This document shows, in pieces, positions 29,615 through 36,972 of a DNA stretch of 64,000 bases. Where the stretch lies: the NCBI GenBank assembly GCA_021463165.1, contig JAJTWY010000015.1:30725-94724 (forward strand). The letters run 5' to 3'. The notes under the pieces were generated by a model that saw only the letters and a program-made list of their open reading frames with translations, was not told where the DNA came from and ran no database searches. This DNA comes from Pyrinomonadaceae bacterium. GTDB lineage: Bacteria; Acidobacteriota; Blastocatellia; Pyrinomonadales; Pyrinomonadaceae. The position numbers and the translations under genes were made by a program. Each line of letters opens with the position of its first letter. The stretch's first letter is position 1.

Positions 29615-29860
29615 ATGCAATTTTTGTCCGATAACGACAAGCCGTTAACGGATCCTTACCGGGCATACATTCGCGAGCGTGATAGAGAGATCTGCTATTT
29701 ACTGGATAGCTGGGCTCCTGACAACCACGTCGATCACATGCGAAGCAGGAAGAACTGCGGAGCGAACGCCTACTGGAACCTTGCGTGCGCTTGTATTCAG
29801 TGTAGCCTAAGCAAAGAATCGCTGAATTCGTATGAGTTTCTCGCGGCATTATCTTTTTAA
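29615..29860 (+). CDS. HNH-endonuclease-like small protein, possibly degenerate
   Basis: An 81-residue ORF with RERDREICYLL, then NHVDHMRSRKNCGANAYWNL and ACACIQCSLSKESLNSYEF. The His-Asp-His, Asn and CxxC-plus-Lys positions match HNH nucleases, but the first CxxC zinc pair is reduced to a single Cys (CYLL). It stands alone in decayed sequence. Either a minimal HNH enzyme or a truncated copy of one. Confidence 0.5.
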   Translation: MQFLSDNDKPLTDPYRAYIRERDREICYLLDSWAPDNHVDHMRSRKNCGANAYWNLACACIQCSLSKESLNSYEFLAALSF

Positions 29861-30059
29861 CTGATCCGCCACGTTTATGGCGACGAAAGGATTCGGCAGG
29901 AATTTTCAAAACATTAAATGACGGTATTTCCGCGCTCGCTGCATAGAGAGCATACGAATAAAGTGAAAAAAACTCAGGTCTTGATGCACATTTCAAAAAT
30001 GCATCCGTTTATCTGAATAGGTGGCGGGTAACGACTGTGGTTTGGGGGATATCGATGTT

Positions 30060-30902
30060 ATGAGTGTTGAAAATTTGCCGGCGGCGGCGAACCGTTCCAA
30101 GACGGTGTTTGACGCGATATTTGCGAACGTGCCGCCGCTTGGCTCGCCAGAATACCTGAAGCTTCTCGAGACTGCGAGGTTAGCGGAGCTGCCGGCTCAG
30201 GTGTTGGTCAAGGCGTTTAGACAGTTGGTAACTGCAGGAAGCCTAGATGCGGCCAATGCGACACTTGTCCGACTTTTTGGCGATCTCCGATTCGACTACA
30301 TCGGGATCGTCAGGAAATTGGCTTCGTCGTACGAGCCGAAAGGGAATTTTAGCTACGACCCCGAAGACCTTGTCCAGGAGACGATCAAGGAGATCGTAAG
30401 GACCCTGCCAACCGACCGCGGAGCCATGGCGGAGGGAGCCTGGGTAACTTTTATCCAGCAGCGTTTCGCCGACGCGTGGCGTAACCTTTACGGCCGCGAC
30501 GGCAAGAAGGATCCGGAAGGCCGAGTAGGTGTCTATACCGATCCGAAGACCGGTACGGAACACGATCCGGTTGAGGAAACGGACGCAAGCGAGGCCGATT
30601 GGCATGCCCAGCTTAGAGAGGATGCCGCACCTTGGCTAGCAGAATTTATGGAGCGAGCCGTTGAAATGATCGAAGATCCCTTGATCCGGTACGTGATGAA
30701 GGACCAGCTAAGCGATGATCCTTCGCCGATATCCGCAGGGAAGTCCGAAGGAGGAAAGCCCCCGCTTACGGAGCAGCTTGGGGTGAATCGGTTCAAAATA
30801 CGCCGGGCCATCATGAGCGGAAGATCACGGCTCGCTGCAGAGTTGCTGAAGCAGCGGGAGAAGGATATCGACATGGAGTGGTTGAGCAAGTTTGCGGATT
30901 AG
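30060..30902 (+). CDS. RNA polymerase sigma-70-like factor
   Basis: A 280-residue protein. Residues about 100-150 (DPEDLVQETIKEIVRTL ... WVTFIQQRFADAWRNL) look like sigma region 2, and the C-terminal LTEQLGVNRFKIRRAIMSG is a region-4-like helix-turn-helix. ATG 30060 is preferred over GTG 30021 because GGGGGA lies about 10 bases upstream. It opens a run of seven same-strand genes; DUF4160 follows after 22 bases. It may direct transcription of this module, or be a sigma-fold DNA-binding protein without core-polymerase function. Confidence 0.65.
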   Translation: MSVENLPAAANRSKTVFDAIFANVPPLGSPEYLKLLETARLAELPAQVLVKAFRQLVTAGSLDAANATLVRLFGDLRFDYIGIVRKLASSYEPKGNFSYDPEDLVQETIKEIVRTLPTDRGAMAEGAWVTFIQQRFADAWRNLYGRDGKKDPEGRVGVYTDPKTGTEHDPVEETDASEADWHAQLREDAAPWLAEFMERAVEMIEDPLIRYVMKDQLSDDPSPISAGKSEGGKPPLTEQLGVNRFKIRRAIMSGRSRLAAELLKQREKDIDMEWLSKFAD

Positions 30903-30924
30903 CACGGGGAACGCGGCCAGAACT

Positions 30925-31161
30925 ATGCCATCGATAAAGCATAATGGATTCAGTTTGATAATTCGCACTAACGACCATGACCCTCCGCACGTCCACGTCG
31001 TCAAAGGTGACGGTGAACTAGTCTTTATTCTGGGCGACGGGGAACCGTATCTCGAACGAGAACTCTCTCGGATGAAAAAAGGCGACGAGCGACATGCATT
31101 AGAGGCGGTCAAAGCACACAGGAAAGTCCTGCTAGATCTATGGAGAAGGATACATGAGTGA
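30925..31161 (+). CDS. DUF4160 protein
   Basis: A 78-residue protein with the DUF4160 hallmark DHDPPHVHVVKGDGE. The family is widespread and typically paired with DUF2442, as here, where the genes overlap by eight bases. Such pairs have been suspected of being toxin-antitoxin-like or regulatory, but biochemistry is lacking. The His-Pro-His-Val-His cluster suggests metal or nucleotide binding. Confidence 0.85.
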   Translation: MPSIKHNGFSLIIRTNDHDPPHVHVVKGDGELVFILGDGEPYLERELSRMKKGDERHALEAVKAHRKVLLDLWRRIHE

Positions 31162-32155
31162 GAAAACTTTTGACGAACAGATTGAACGAGCTCGAAAGGC
31201 CGGAGAGGAGGCAAATAGGACCGAAGCTAGAGCAGCGTCGGCTTCATACGATCGCGAATCGAAACGGATCGTGATTCAGCTTGTGAACGGAGGAGAGTTT
31301 TCATTCCCGACCGCCTGGGTCTCCCGCTTGCGGGAAGCCGGTGACGAAGATCTTGCCGCGGTAGAGATCACTCCGTCGGGGGAAGGGCTGCACTGGGACA
31401 AGCTAGATGAGGACCTTAGCGTTCCCGCCTTGATCAACGGAATGTACGGACCGGACGGTTACAACTCTGCGGTGTTTGATCGTCTTGCGGCCGAGTTGGA
31501 AGCCGCCTGGTTCGCCGAGCATGATCCGTTGGTTGTTGACCGGATCGCATCGCAAAATCCGCTGTATGCCAGCTATCTGTACGAGATCTTTAGCTTCCTG
31601 GTCCAACACGAGGTGAATAGTGGAGAAAGGTCCGAAAGGGAGGTGACGGCGATTCGTGAGTGGCTTGATGGTCATGGCATCGAACAGATCCGACGTATGG
31701 CGGCCGAACTTAAGGGTCAGACACGTACGCTTACGACACCGGATCCCATACCGCCTCCACCCGAGAGCCGATCGGAGACGATCACTCCAGAACAACCAGA
31801 CACCAAGACGATCGGGAAACTCTTAACGTTTCCCGATCTTCTCGGCGCTTACGCCAAGATCGAGCCGCACGAGGCCTTCGCTGAGATTGAGATCAATGAC
31901 GACTTTCTTTACGTCCTTGGCGACCAGCCCGCTGGGGCGCAGCTGAGAATCAGAAACGAGATCGCCGATCGAGCCTTCAAGCGGTACGGAGTTCCGCGTG
32001 ATCGATCGCTAGCCTCACTTCGTTCACAGTTGCCGAAAGCGGCACGAGATCGTTCAACCGGGCCAGGACCGTCCTTTCGGGAACAGCTCAGAGATCTGGA
32101 GCTTACCGATGAACAACTCGAACTATGGCTGTCACTCGCGGATACGGAAGAATAA
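31154..32155 (+). CDS. DUF2442-containing protein with long C-terminal extension
   Basis: A 333-residue protein. Residues about 29-105 match DUF2442 (NGGEFSFPTAWV, then VEITPSGEGLHWDKLDEDLS). Ordinary DUF2442 proteins have only about 80-100 residues, so the extra 230 residues are unusual: a helical middle, a Pro-rich linker (DPIPPPPESRSE), and an acidic tail. The extension may adapt the protein to its neighbours. It overlaps the DUF4160 gene and is followed after three bases by the ImmA-UvrD fusion. Confidence 0.75.
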   Translation: MSEKTFDEQIERARKAGEEANRTEARAASASYDRESKRIVIQLVNGGEFSFPTAWVSRLREAGDEDLAAVEITPSGEGLHWDKLDEDLSVPALINGMYGPDGYNSAVFDRLAAELEAAWFAEHDPLVVDRIASQNPLYASYLYEIFSFLVQHEVNSGERSEREVTAIREWLDGHGIEQIRRMAAELKGQTRTLTTPDPIPPPPESRSETITPEQPDTKTIGKLLTFPDLLGAYAKIEPHEAFAEIEINDDFLYVLGDQPAGAQLRIRNEIADRAFKRYGVPRDRSLASLRSQLPKAARDRSTGPGPSFREQLRDLELTDEQLELWLSLADTEE

Positions 32156-32158
32156 ATA

Positions 32159-35100
32159 ATGAACTCACTCCCAGTTGTAAAAGAAAAGGCTAGAGAATTT
32201 CGATCGGCGGTTTTGGAGCGCTCAACCGATCTTTTTGAAGGCCTTGTCGCGGAACTCACCGCTCGAGGATATACGGTTCGTGCCGTTGGCGCATCGATCA
32301 TCAAAAACGCAGATGCAGTCTTCACTCCTGCGAACAAACAGATCCGGTATAACAGGGAGCTGGATAAAGAACCTGCCAAACGGCTCGTAGCGATCGCCCA
32401 CGAAGCCGGCCACATTATTCTCCATAAAAGACTGGAAGAAGAACGACTGCGTGGCGTGTCGCCGCTTTCACCCTATTTCAATACAGGCGGCCCTGCACTC
32501 GCACGCTACAACCGGCGTTCCCGCGAAGAGATCGAGGCAGATGCATTCGCCAACGAATTTGTATGTCCTAGCGGTGACGTGTTTGAGAAATGGCGCTCCG
32601 ATCCGGAAGTTACGTCGGCAACCATCGCAAAGGAGTACGGGATTTCGCGGGGGATGGCTGCATCCCGACTGGGGGAAGGTCTTTTTGACGCGGAGCTGAC
32701 ATTCGCTTCGAAACCAGAGAAAAAGAAGAAATTGACGTCTGACGATGAGAGCCAGATCAAAGCGGCACGTCATACGGGCTCTGCTGCGTTAGTGAATGCA
32801 GGTCCGGGAACAGGAAAAACTGCAACCCTCACGATGCGCGTCGACTACCTGCTCGGTAAACTTGACGCGAATCCGGACGAAATTCTGATCCTAACTTTCA
32901 GTAATGAAGCTGCAGAAGAACTGCGTAGTCGAATAGAAGATGTGTTCGGCCTTGAGAAGGCAGAGAGAATAGAGATCACAACCTTCCATGGTTTCGGGCA
33001 TGCCGCCCTCCTGAGATGGGAGTCGGATCTTGATAAAGAATTTGTCATTCTGGATGAATCTCGACAAGAGGAACTTGTGTTCGAACTACTGGGTAGAACA
33101 GATTGCGATCCGATACTGCACTTGCGAGAGCCGCTCGAAACTGCCCGGGAGTGCGTCCGACAGGTCACGAAGCTGAAGGAACGCAGAATCTCGCCTGATG
33201 AATTGGAAGAACGCATCAAGGAATGGGAGGCCGCAGAGCCTGATAAGCTTCTTAAGCATCGCGAGTCAAGAGCGTTACTGGAAATCTACCGTGCTTACGA
33301 GGCAGCAAAGACGGAACAGAACGTCGTCGACTTTGCGGACCTAATAAACTTTACGCTCGACATCCTACAATCGAATCCGGAACTTGTCGCGGAGATGAGG
33401 AAGCAATACAAATGGGTGATGGTCGACGAATATCAGGACGTTAGCCGTTCCGTAGCCGAACTTCTCGGCAATATCTGTGGCCCTGATAATCCTCCCTGGG
33501 TTGTGGGAGATCTTCGCCAGGCGATCTATGTTTTCTGTGGAGCTGCTCCGGAAAACGTAACGAATTTTCCCACTGACTTTGAGGATGTCGAGGTCTTTGA
33601 GCTACGTAAAAACTATCGTTCGTGCGACCAAGTGATAGAAGTTGCAAATCAGTTCGCTGAGATCATGGGGCTCGGAGATCCGCCCGCTGACGGTAAGCCG
33701 CTTTGGGTTCGGGGTTCCGACGAAGTACGCCTCGCAGGCGAAGAACAAGCGATTAAGGTTGCCCGGGCGTATTCGGATGCCTCGGAGTATGACGGGATTG
33801 CGAGGCAGGTCGGCGAATGGTTGGAGCTAATTCCAGCTCACGAAATCGCTGTGCTTACCCGACGAAATAAAGATGTTCGTCAAGTTTGTATCGAGCTTGC
33901 TAAGCGCGGCGTAAAAGTCTCGACACCCGGTTTGATAACAATGGATGGGACGGCCGGACTGATGGCGTGCGTTTCATCGTTTATTGATGCTGAAGCTCCG
34001 TCCTTGCCTCGGGTCGTCTACGGACTGAACGCTCGCCGTTTTGGGACTCACGTTCTCGATAGAGCAATCACGTTATTGAGAAAGAACGCAGACATTATCG
34101 ATCTGTCAGAAGAGCCGGACGGAGTTGCAATTCTGATTGAGCAAGTGGAAAGACTGAGAGCCGCGTTGGATAAGGTCAAATTCAAAGGAGATGCGTTTTC
34201 GATGATGTGCGCCTTCCTGTTTGACGGCTCCGATCATCTTCGTCGTGTGTTGACCGATGACAACGAAACCCGCCGATCTTTGGAGATCAGCGAACTACTT
34301 TCATCCCTTTCCTGGGCAGTCTCGTATCGGTACAGTCATCCGGCTGCATCCGCTCGCAATTCGCGGATAGGTTTCTCTCAGTTCTTTCGCGGAATCCTGG
34401 CTGCCGGACGGCCAGCACTTATCCCTCCTCAGAAGGTAGAGGGAGCAGTTCAGGTAATGACCTGTCATGCAAGTAAAGGTCTTGAGTTCCCGTGCGTTGC
34501 AGTTACGGGCCAGACCCTCTCAAAAATGCAGAACAAGAGTTGGCTCCCGCCCGGCATCGATTCAACTGAGGAAGAGAAACAACAAGCAGATGCACTTCTC
34601 TTTGTAGGAGCAACGCGTTCTAAGCGGTCGCTTGCCATCTCATATGCACAAACGGTCCAACGAAAGTTGCCGAATCTGCTCGTCGAGTGGATGAAGAGGT
34701 ACTCGATAGAACCCGAACAGTGGCAAGGCGAAAGGTCAGCGGGTGAGGCTTACGAGTTTGATGCGATCTGGGGATTGCCGCAGGTCAGTCGGAGGCTTTC
34801 CGCCAGTAGTTTCGATCCTTCATGGTGCTCCCTTAAGGTTTACGTTCAGGACATCTACGGCGGCGGGTTCCCAACTCTTGTCGACTCGCTTTACCCGCAG
34901 TTTTTTGGCTCGACGCGAAGGGCAATTGGCGAGATCATTAGCCGAGTTGCTAGTGATGTGAGTGTTTCGGACGATGAGGCCGCAGCGATATTTATCGAAC
35001 GATTCGAAAAGGAGTGGTTGATTAAGCATCCGCTGTACGAGATCTACAAGCGAAGAGGAGTAGCGTTTGTAACTGGTTTCCTCGACCAGATCGAATCGAT

Positions 35101-35569
35101 TCCCAAGCCCAAGGAGCTCATCGAGACAGATGAAGTGTTTGGCGGGGAGATCGGCGGCGATCCGCTAGCGATCAGGTTCGGCTTCATTGCGCACTATAAG
35201 GATCAGACGGGACTGACGCACGCAATCGTATTTCGACCAGAATCACTAAAGCCGAAAAGTGGAGGCAGCGAACTCAACTGGTCGGAGTTTAAGAAATCGA
35301 ATACGGCGATAATCCTGCTGCGATCGTTCGATGAGAATGTGACCCCGTGGCTCTACTCCGGGATGGACCGAAAGGCCTATCGACTGAAGTGGAAGGCTAG
35401 GGGAAAAGGAACCCCGGTCGAAGTAGAGATCGCAGCGATCGTCGATAAGCGTTCGGCTATTTCCGAAGGACGTTTTGAAGGTTCCGCAGACGAGTTCTGG
35501 TGTGAGACCAAATGTGAGAATCGCCCAAATTGTCCTTTCTGGATGAAAGCATCGTTATCGACGAACTAG
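32159..35569 (+). CDS. ImmA/IrrE metallopeptidase fused to UvrD-type helicase
   Basis: A 1136-residue fusion. The N-terminal ImmA/IrrE (M78) domain has the zinc motif IAHEAGHIILHK (HEAGH at 81-85) and the third-ligand region EEIEADAFANEFV (about 123-135). An SF1 helicase follows: Walker A AGPGTGKTATL (214-224), Walker B MVDEYQDVSRS, GDLRQAIYVFCGA, and TCHASKGLEFPCVAV. The C-terminus ends in a cysteine cluster (FWCETKCENRPNCPFW). ImmA peptidases cleave repressors after DNA damage or phage signals; joined to a DNA-tracking helicase it could couple DNA sensing to proteolysis. It starts three bases after the DUF2442 gene. Confidence 0.85.
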   Translation: MNSLPVVKEKAREFRSAVLERSTDLFEGLVAELTARGYTVRAVGASIIKNADAVFTPANKQIRYNRELDKEPAKRLVAIAHEAGHIILHKRLEEERLRGVSPLSPYFNTGGPALARYNRRSREEIEADAFANEFVCPSGDVFEKWRSDPEVTSATIAKEYGISRGMAASRLGEGLFDAELTFASKPEKKKKLTSDDESQIKAARHTGSAALVNAGPGTGKTATLTMRVDYLLGKLDANPDEILILTFSNEAAEELRSRIEDVFGLEKAERIEITTFHGFGHAALLRWESDLDKEFVILDESRQEELVFELLGRTDCDPILHLREPLETARECVRQVTKLKERRISPDELEERIKEWEAAEPDKLLKHRESRALLEIYRAYEAAKTEQNVVDFADLINFTLDILQSNPELVAEMRKQYKWVMVDEYQDVSRSVAELLGNICGPDNPPWVVGDLRQAIYVFCGAAPENVTNFPTDFEDVEVFELRKNYRSCDQVIEVANQFAEIMGLGDPPADGKPLWVRGSDEVRLAGEEQAIKVARAYSDASEYDGIARQVGEWLELIPAHEIAVLTRRNKDVRQVCIELAKRGVKVSTPGLITMDGTAGLMACVSSFIDAEAPSLPRVVYGLNARRFGTHVLDRAITLLRKNADIIDLSEEPDGVAILIEQVERLRAALDKVKFKGDAFSMMCAFLFDGSDHLRRVLTDDNETRRSLEISELLSSLSWAVSYRYSHPAASARNSRIGFSQFFRGILAAGRPALIPPQKVEGAVQVMTCHASKGLEFPCVAVTGQTLSKMQNKSWLPPGIDSTEEEKQQADALLFVGATRSKRSLAISYAQTVQRKLPNLLVEWMKRYSIEPEQWQGERSAGEAYEFDAIWGLPQVSRRLSASSFDPSWCSLKVYVQDIYGGGFPTLVDSLYPQFFGSTRRAIGEIISRVASDVSVSDDEAAAIFIERFEKEWLIKHPLYEIYKRRGVAFVTGFLDQIESIPKPKELIETDEVFGGEIGGDPLAIRFGFIAHYKDQTGLTHAIVFRPESLKPKSGGSELNWSEFKKSNTAIILLRSFDENVTPWLYSGMDRKAYRLKWKARGKGTPVEVEIAAIVDKRSAISEGRFEGSADEFWCETKCENRPNCPFWMKASLSTN

Positions 35570-35610
35570 CTAACGTTCAACCGCACATAAGGCACCATCG
35601 TTCCGTTTAT

Positions 35611-35644
35611 AGATGTGGAGGCGAACAACCCTCCGCATCTTTTT
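35611..35644 (+). terminator. Terminator-like hairpin between the helicase and the Ubl-E2 gene
   Basis: An 11-bp stem (AGATGTGGAGG at 35611-35621 with CCTCCGCATCT at 35630-35640; one G-T pair), an 8-base loop and then TTTT. It lies 24 bases upstream of the Ubl-E2 start codon, too close for a promoter to fit behind it, so it may work as an attenuator or a partial terminator setting the level of the ubiquitin-like cassette. Confidence 0.75.
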
Positions 35645-35667
35645 CTTTCAAAGAGGTATACAGAACG

Positions 35668-36444
35668 ATGGCAGACAAAAACAAAGACAAAGAGAAGGGC
35701 AATGGTGGTGGGCCGCCGACAGTCAAGCTTCGGATCCAGACGCCCCGCGGTGAATGGAATATGACTAACCCGTCGGATGCTGCAAAACGTCCGGTTTATC
35801 CGATCTCGACGAAGATCGAACAGGTGATCGCGGATACGCGGGCAGTTTTCGGTTTCGTCGAAGATGACAATCAGTACAAGATGTTCCACGGAACGGACCC
35901 GCTTGAGCCGCAACGGCCGCTGGCAAGTTATCACTTCGTCGACGGAACGCTGCTCATCCTGAGCGTGCAGGGTGGGAACGCCTATCAGCACGTTGAACCG
36001 GCTGTGTCGCTAGAGGCGATCAAGTCCGAACTGATGGAGGCTGCCGCATATGCGGCCTCCATCGGTGTTGAACTTGACCATAAAGATCTCACGCCAGAGA
36101 ACCTCGTCTTCAAGATGCGGTTCTTCAATCGTACCGGCGAATCTTTTTTTGCCCGCTTCGACTGCACCGAATTCCCTCTCCTTCCGCCCTTCATCGAGTT
36201 CACGGACGAATCAGGTGGCAGCGTGGGTCAAAAGAATATGTATCCGTCCTGTTTCCACGCGTCACCCTGCGTGTGCATGCGATACAGCCGAAAGGCTTAT
36301 CAAGAGCACGGCGGGCCGCACGGCGAATGGCGGATGATCGACTGGCATCTCGCAACTTCCGGCGGCGGTCCCATCGGCACGCTTGGGATGATCATCAGCG
36401 ATCTGCACGCGAAGATCCTCGAATGCCCGGGGCGGATGCAGTAA
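35668..36444 (+). CDS. Ubiquitin-like domain fused to an E2-like (UBC-fold) domain
   Basis: A 258-residue protein. ATG 35668 has AAGAGG 13 bases upstream. After a Lys/Gly-rich head, residues about 18-101 form a beta-grasp ubiquitin-like domain (TVKLRIQTPRGEW ... LASYHFVDGTLLILSV) ending in Gly102-Gly103. Residues about 112-258 look like an E2/UBC fold: FPLLPPFIEF, MYPSCFHASPCVCMRY with candidate catalytic Cys201 or Cys203, and WRMIDW. Ubl and E2 joined in one chain, with a di-glycine between them, suggests that the downstream JAMM peptidase frees the Ubl tail before E1 activation. Relatives by logic are Bil and CBASS type II systems. Confidence 0.8.
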   Translation: MADKNKDKEKGNGGGPPTVKLRIQTPRGEWNMTNPSDAAKRPVYPISTKIEQVIADTRAVFGFVEDDNQYKMFHGTDPLEPQRPLASYHFVDGTLLILSVQGGNAYQHVEPAVSLEAIKSELMEAAAYAASIGVELDHKDLTPENLVFKMRFFNRTGESFFARFDCTEFPLLPPFIEFTDESGGSVGQKNMYPSCFHASPCVCMRYSRKAYQEHGGPHGEWRMIDWHLATSGGGPIGTLGMIISDLHAKILECPGRMQ

Positions 36445-36456
36445 GGGGGTGGCAAA

Positions 36457-36972
36457 ATGCAGAGTAAAAAAGTTTATATTACCGACGTCCTTTGGGAACG
36501 TTCGAGGAGATTGCTTAACAGCTTCGCGGCCGTTGGGTCTGAAGCGACCGAAGGAATCGTCTATTGGTTCGGGTTTGAAACTGCCGACGTCGGCATTGTG
36601 ACCACCTTGCTTGTTCCCGATGCCATCGCGAGCTGGGGATGTATCTCGACATCCGCCGAAGCGAACGCGGAGGTTTTAATGAGCGTTGTCGGCATGCCGC
36701 TTGTACTCATCGGCCAGGCCCATTCGCATCCCGGAAGCGACGTCAGCCACTCTCCGATTGACGATCGTCAGACGTTTCCGCGATTCGACGGAGCGATATC
36801 CGTTGTGGTTCCGCACTTCGCCCGAAACGTGGTGGGCCTTCAAGAATGCGGAGTTCACAGATTCGTCGACGGAGCCTATAAGAATGTTCCGCCGAGTGAG
36901 AACGAGGATCATCTGGTCGTGCTGCTCGGCGAGCGCAACTTCAGGAAGCAGTCGAAAAGTAAATCGCAATGA
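36457..36972 (+). CDS. JAMM/JAB-family deubiquitinase-like metallopeptidase
   Basis: A 171-residue JAB-domain protein with a complete JAMM zinc site: Glu32, then His89-Ser90-His91, seven residues, Ser99 and Asp102 (QAHSHPGSDVSHSPIDD). Such enzymes cleave after the terminal glycine of ubiquitin-like proteins, either maturing precursors or removing conjugates. It lies 12 bases after the Ubl-E2 gene and its stop overlaps the E1 start (ATGA), so the three are translated together. All catalytic residues are present, so it should be active. Confidence 0.88.
   Translation: MQSKKVYITDVLWERSRRLLNSFAAVGSEATEGIVYWFGFETADVGIVTTLLVPDAIASWGCISTSAEANAEVLMSVVGMPLVLIGQAHSHPGSDVSHSPIDDRQTFPRFDGAISVVVPHFARNVVGLQECGVHRFVDGAYKNVPPSENEDHLVVLLGERNFRKQSKSKSQ

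Larger units (their letters stand above)
28850..30059. other. Decayed intergenic stretch between defence modules
   Basis: About 1.2 kb with no intact large gene. Fragments that look coding are the KAP-like scrap (28950-29042), a 48-codon plus-strand piece at 29044-29190 (GKKVAISRWLCDEMEAVGAF) without a recognised family, and the HNH-like ORF at 29615-29860. The arrangement suggests leftovers of genes lost during module turnover. Confidence 0.5.

Noticed and set aside
29580..29996. Minus-strand 138-codon ORF over the HNH-like gene
   Set aside because: The plus-strand frame contains HNH motif residues; the minus frame shows none.
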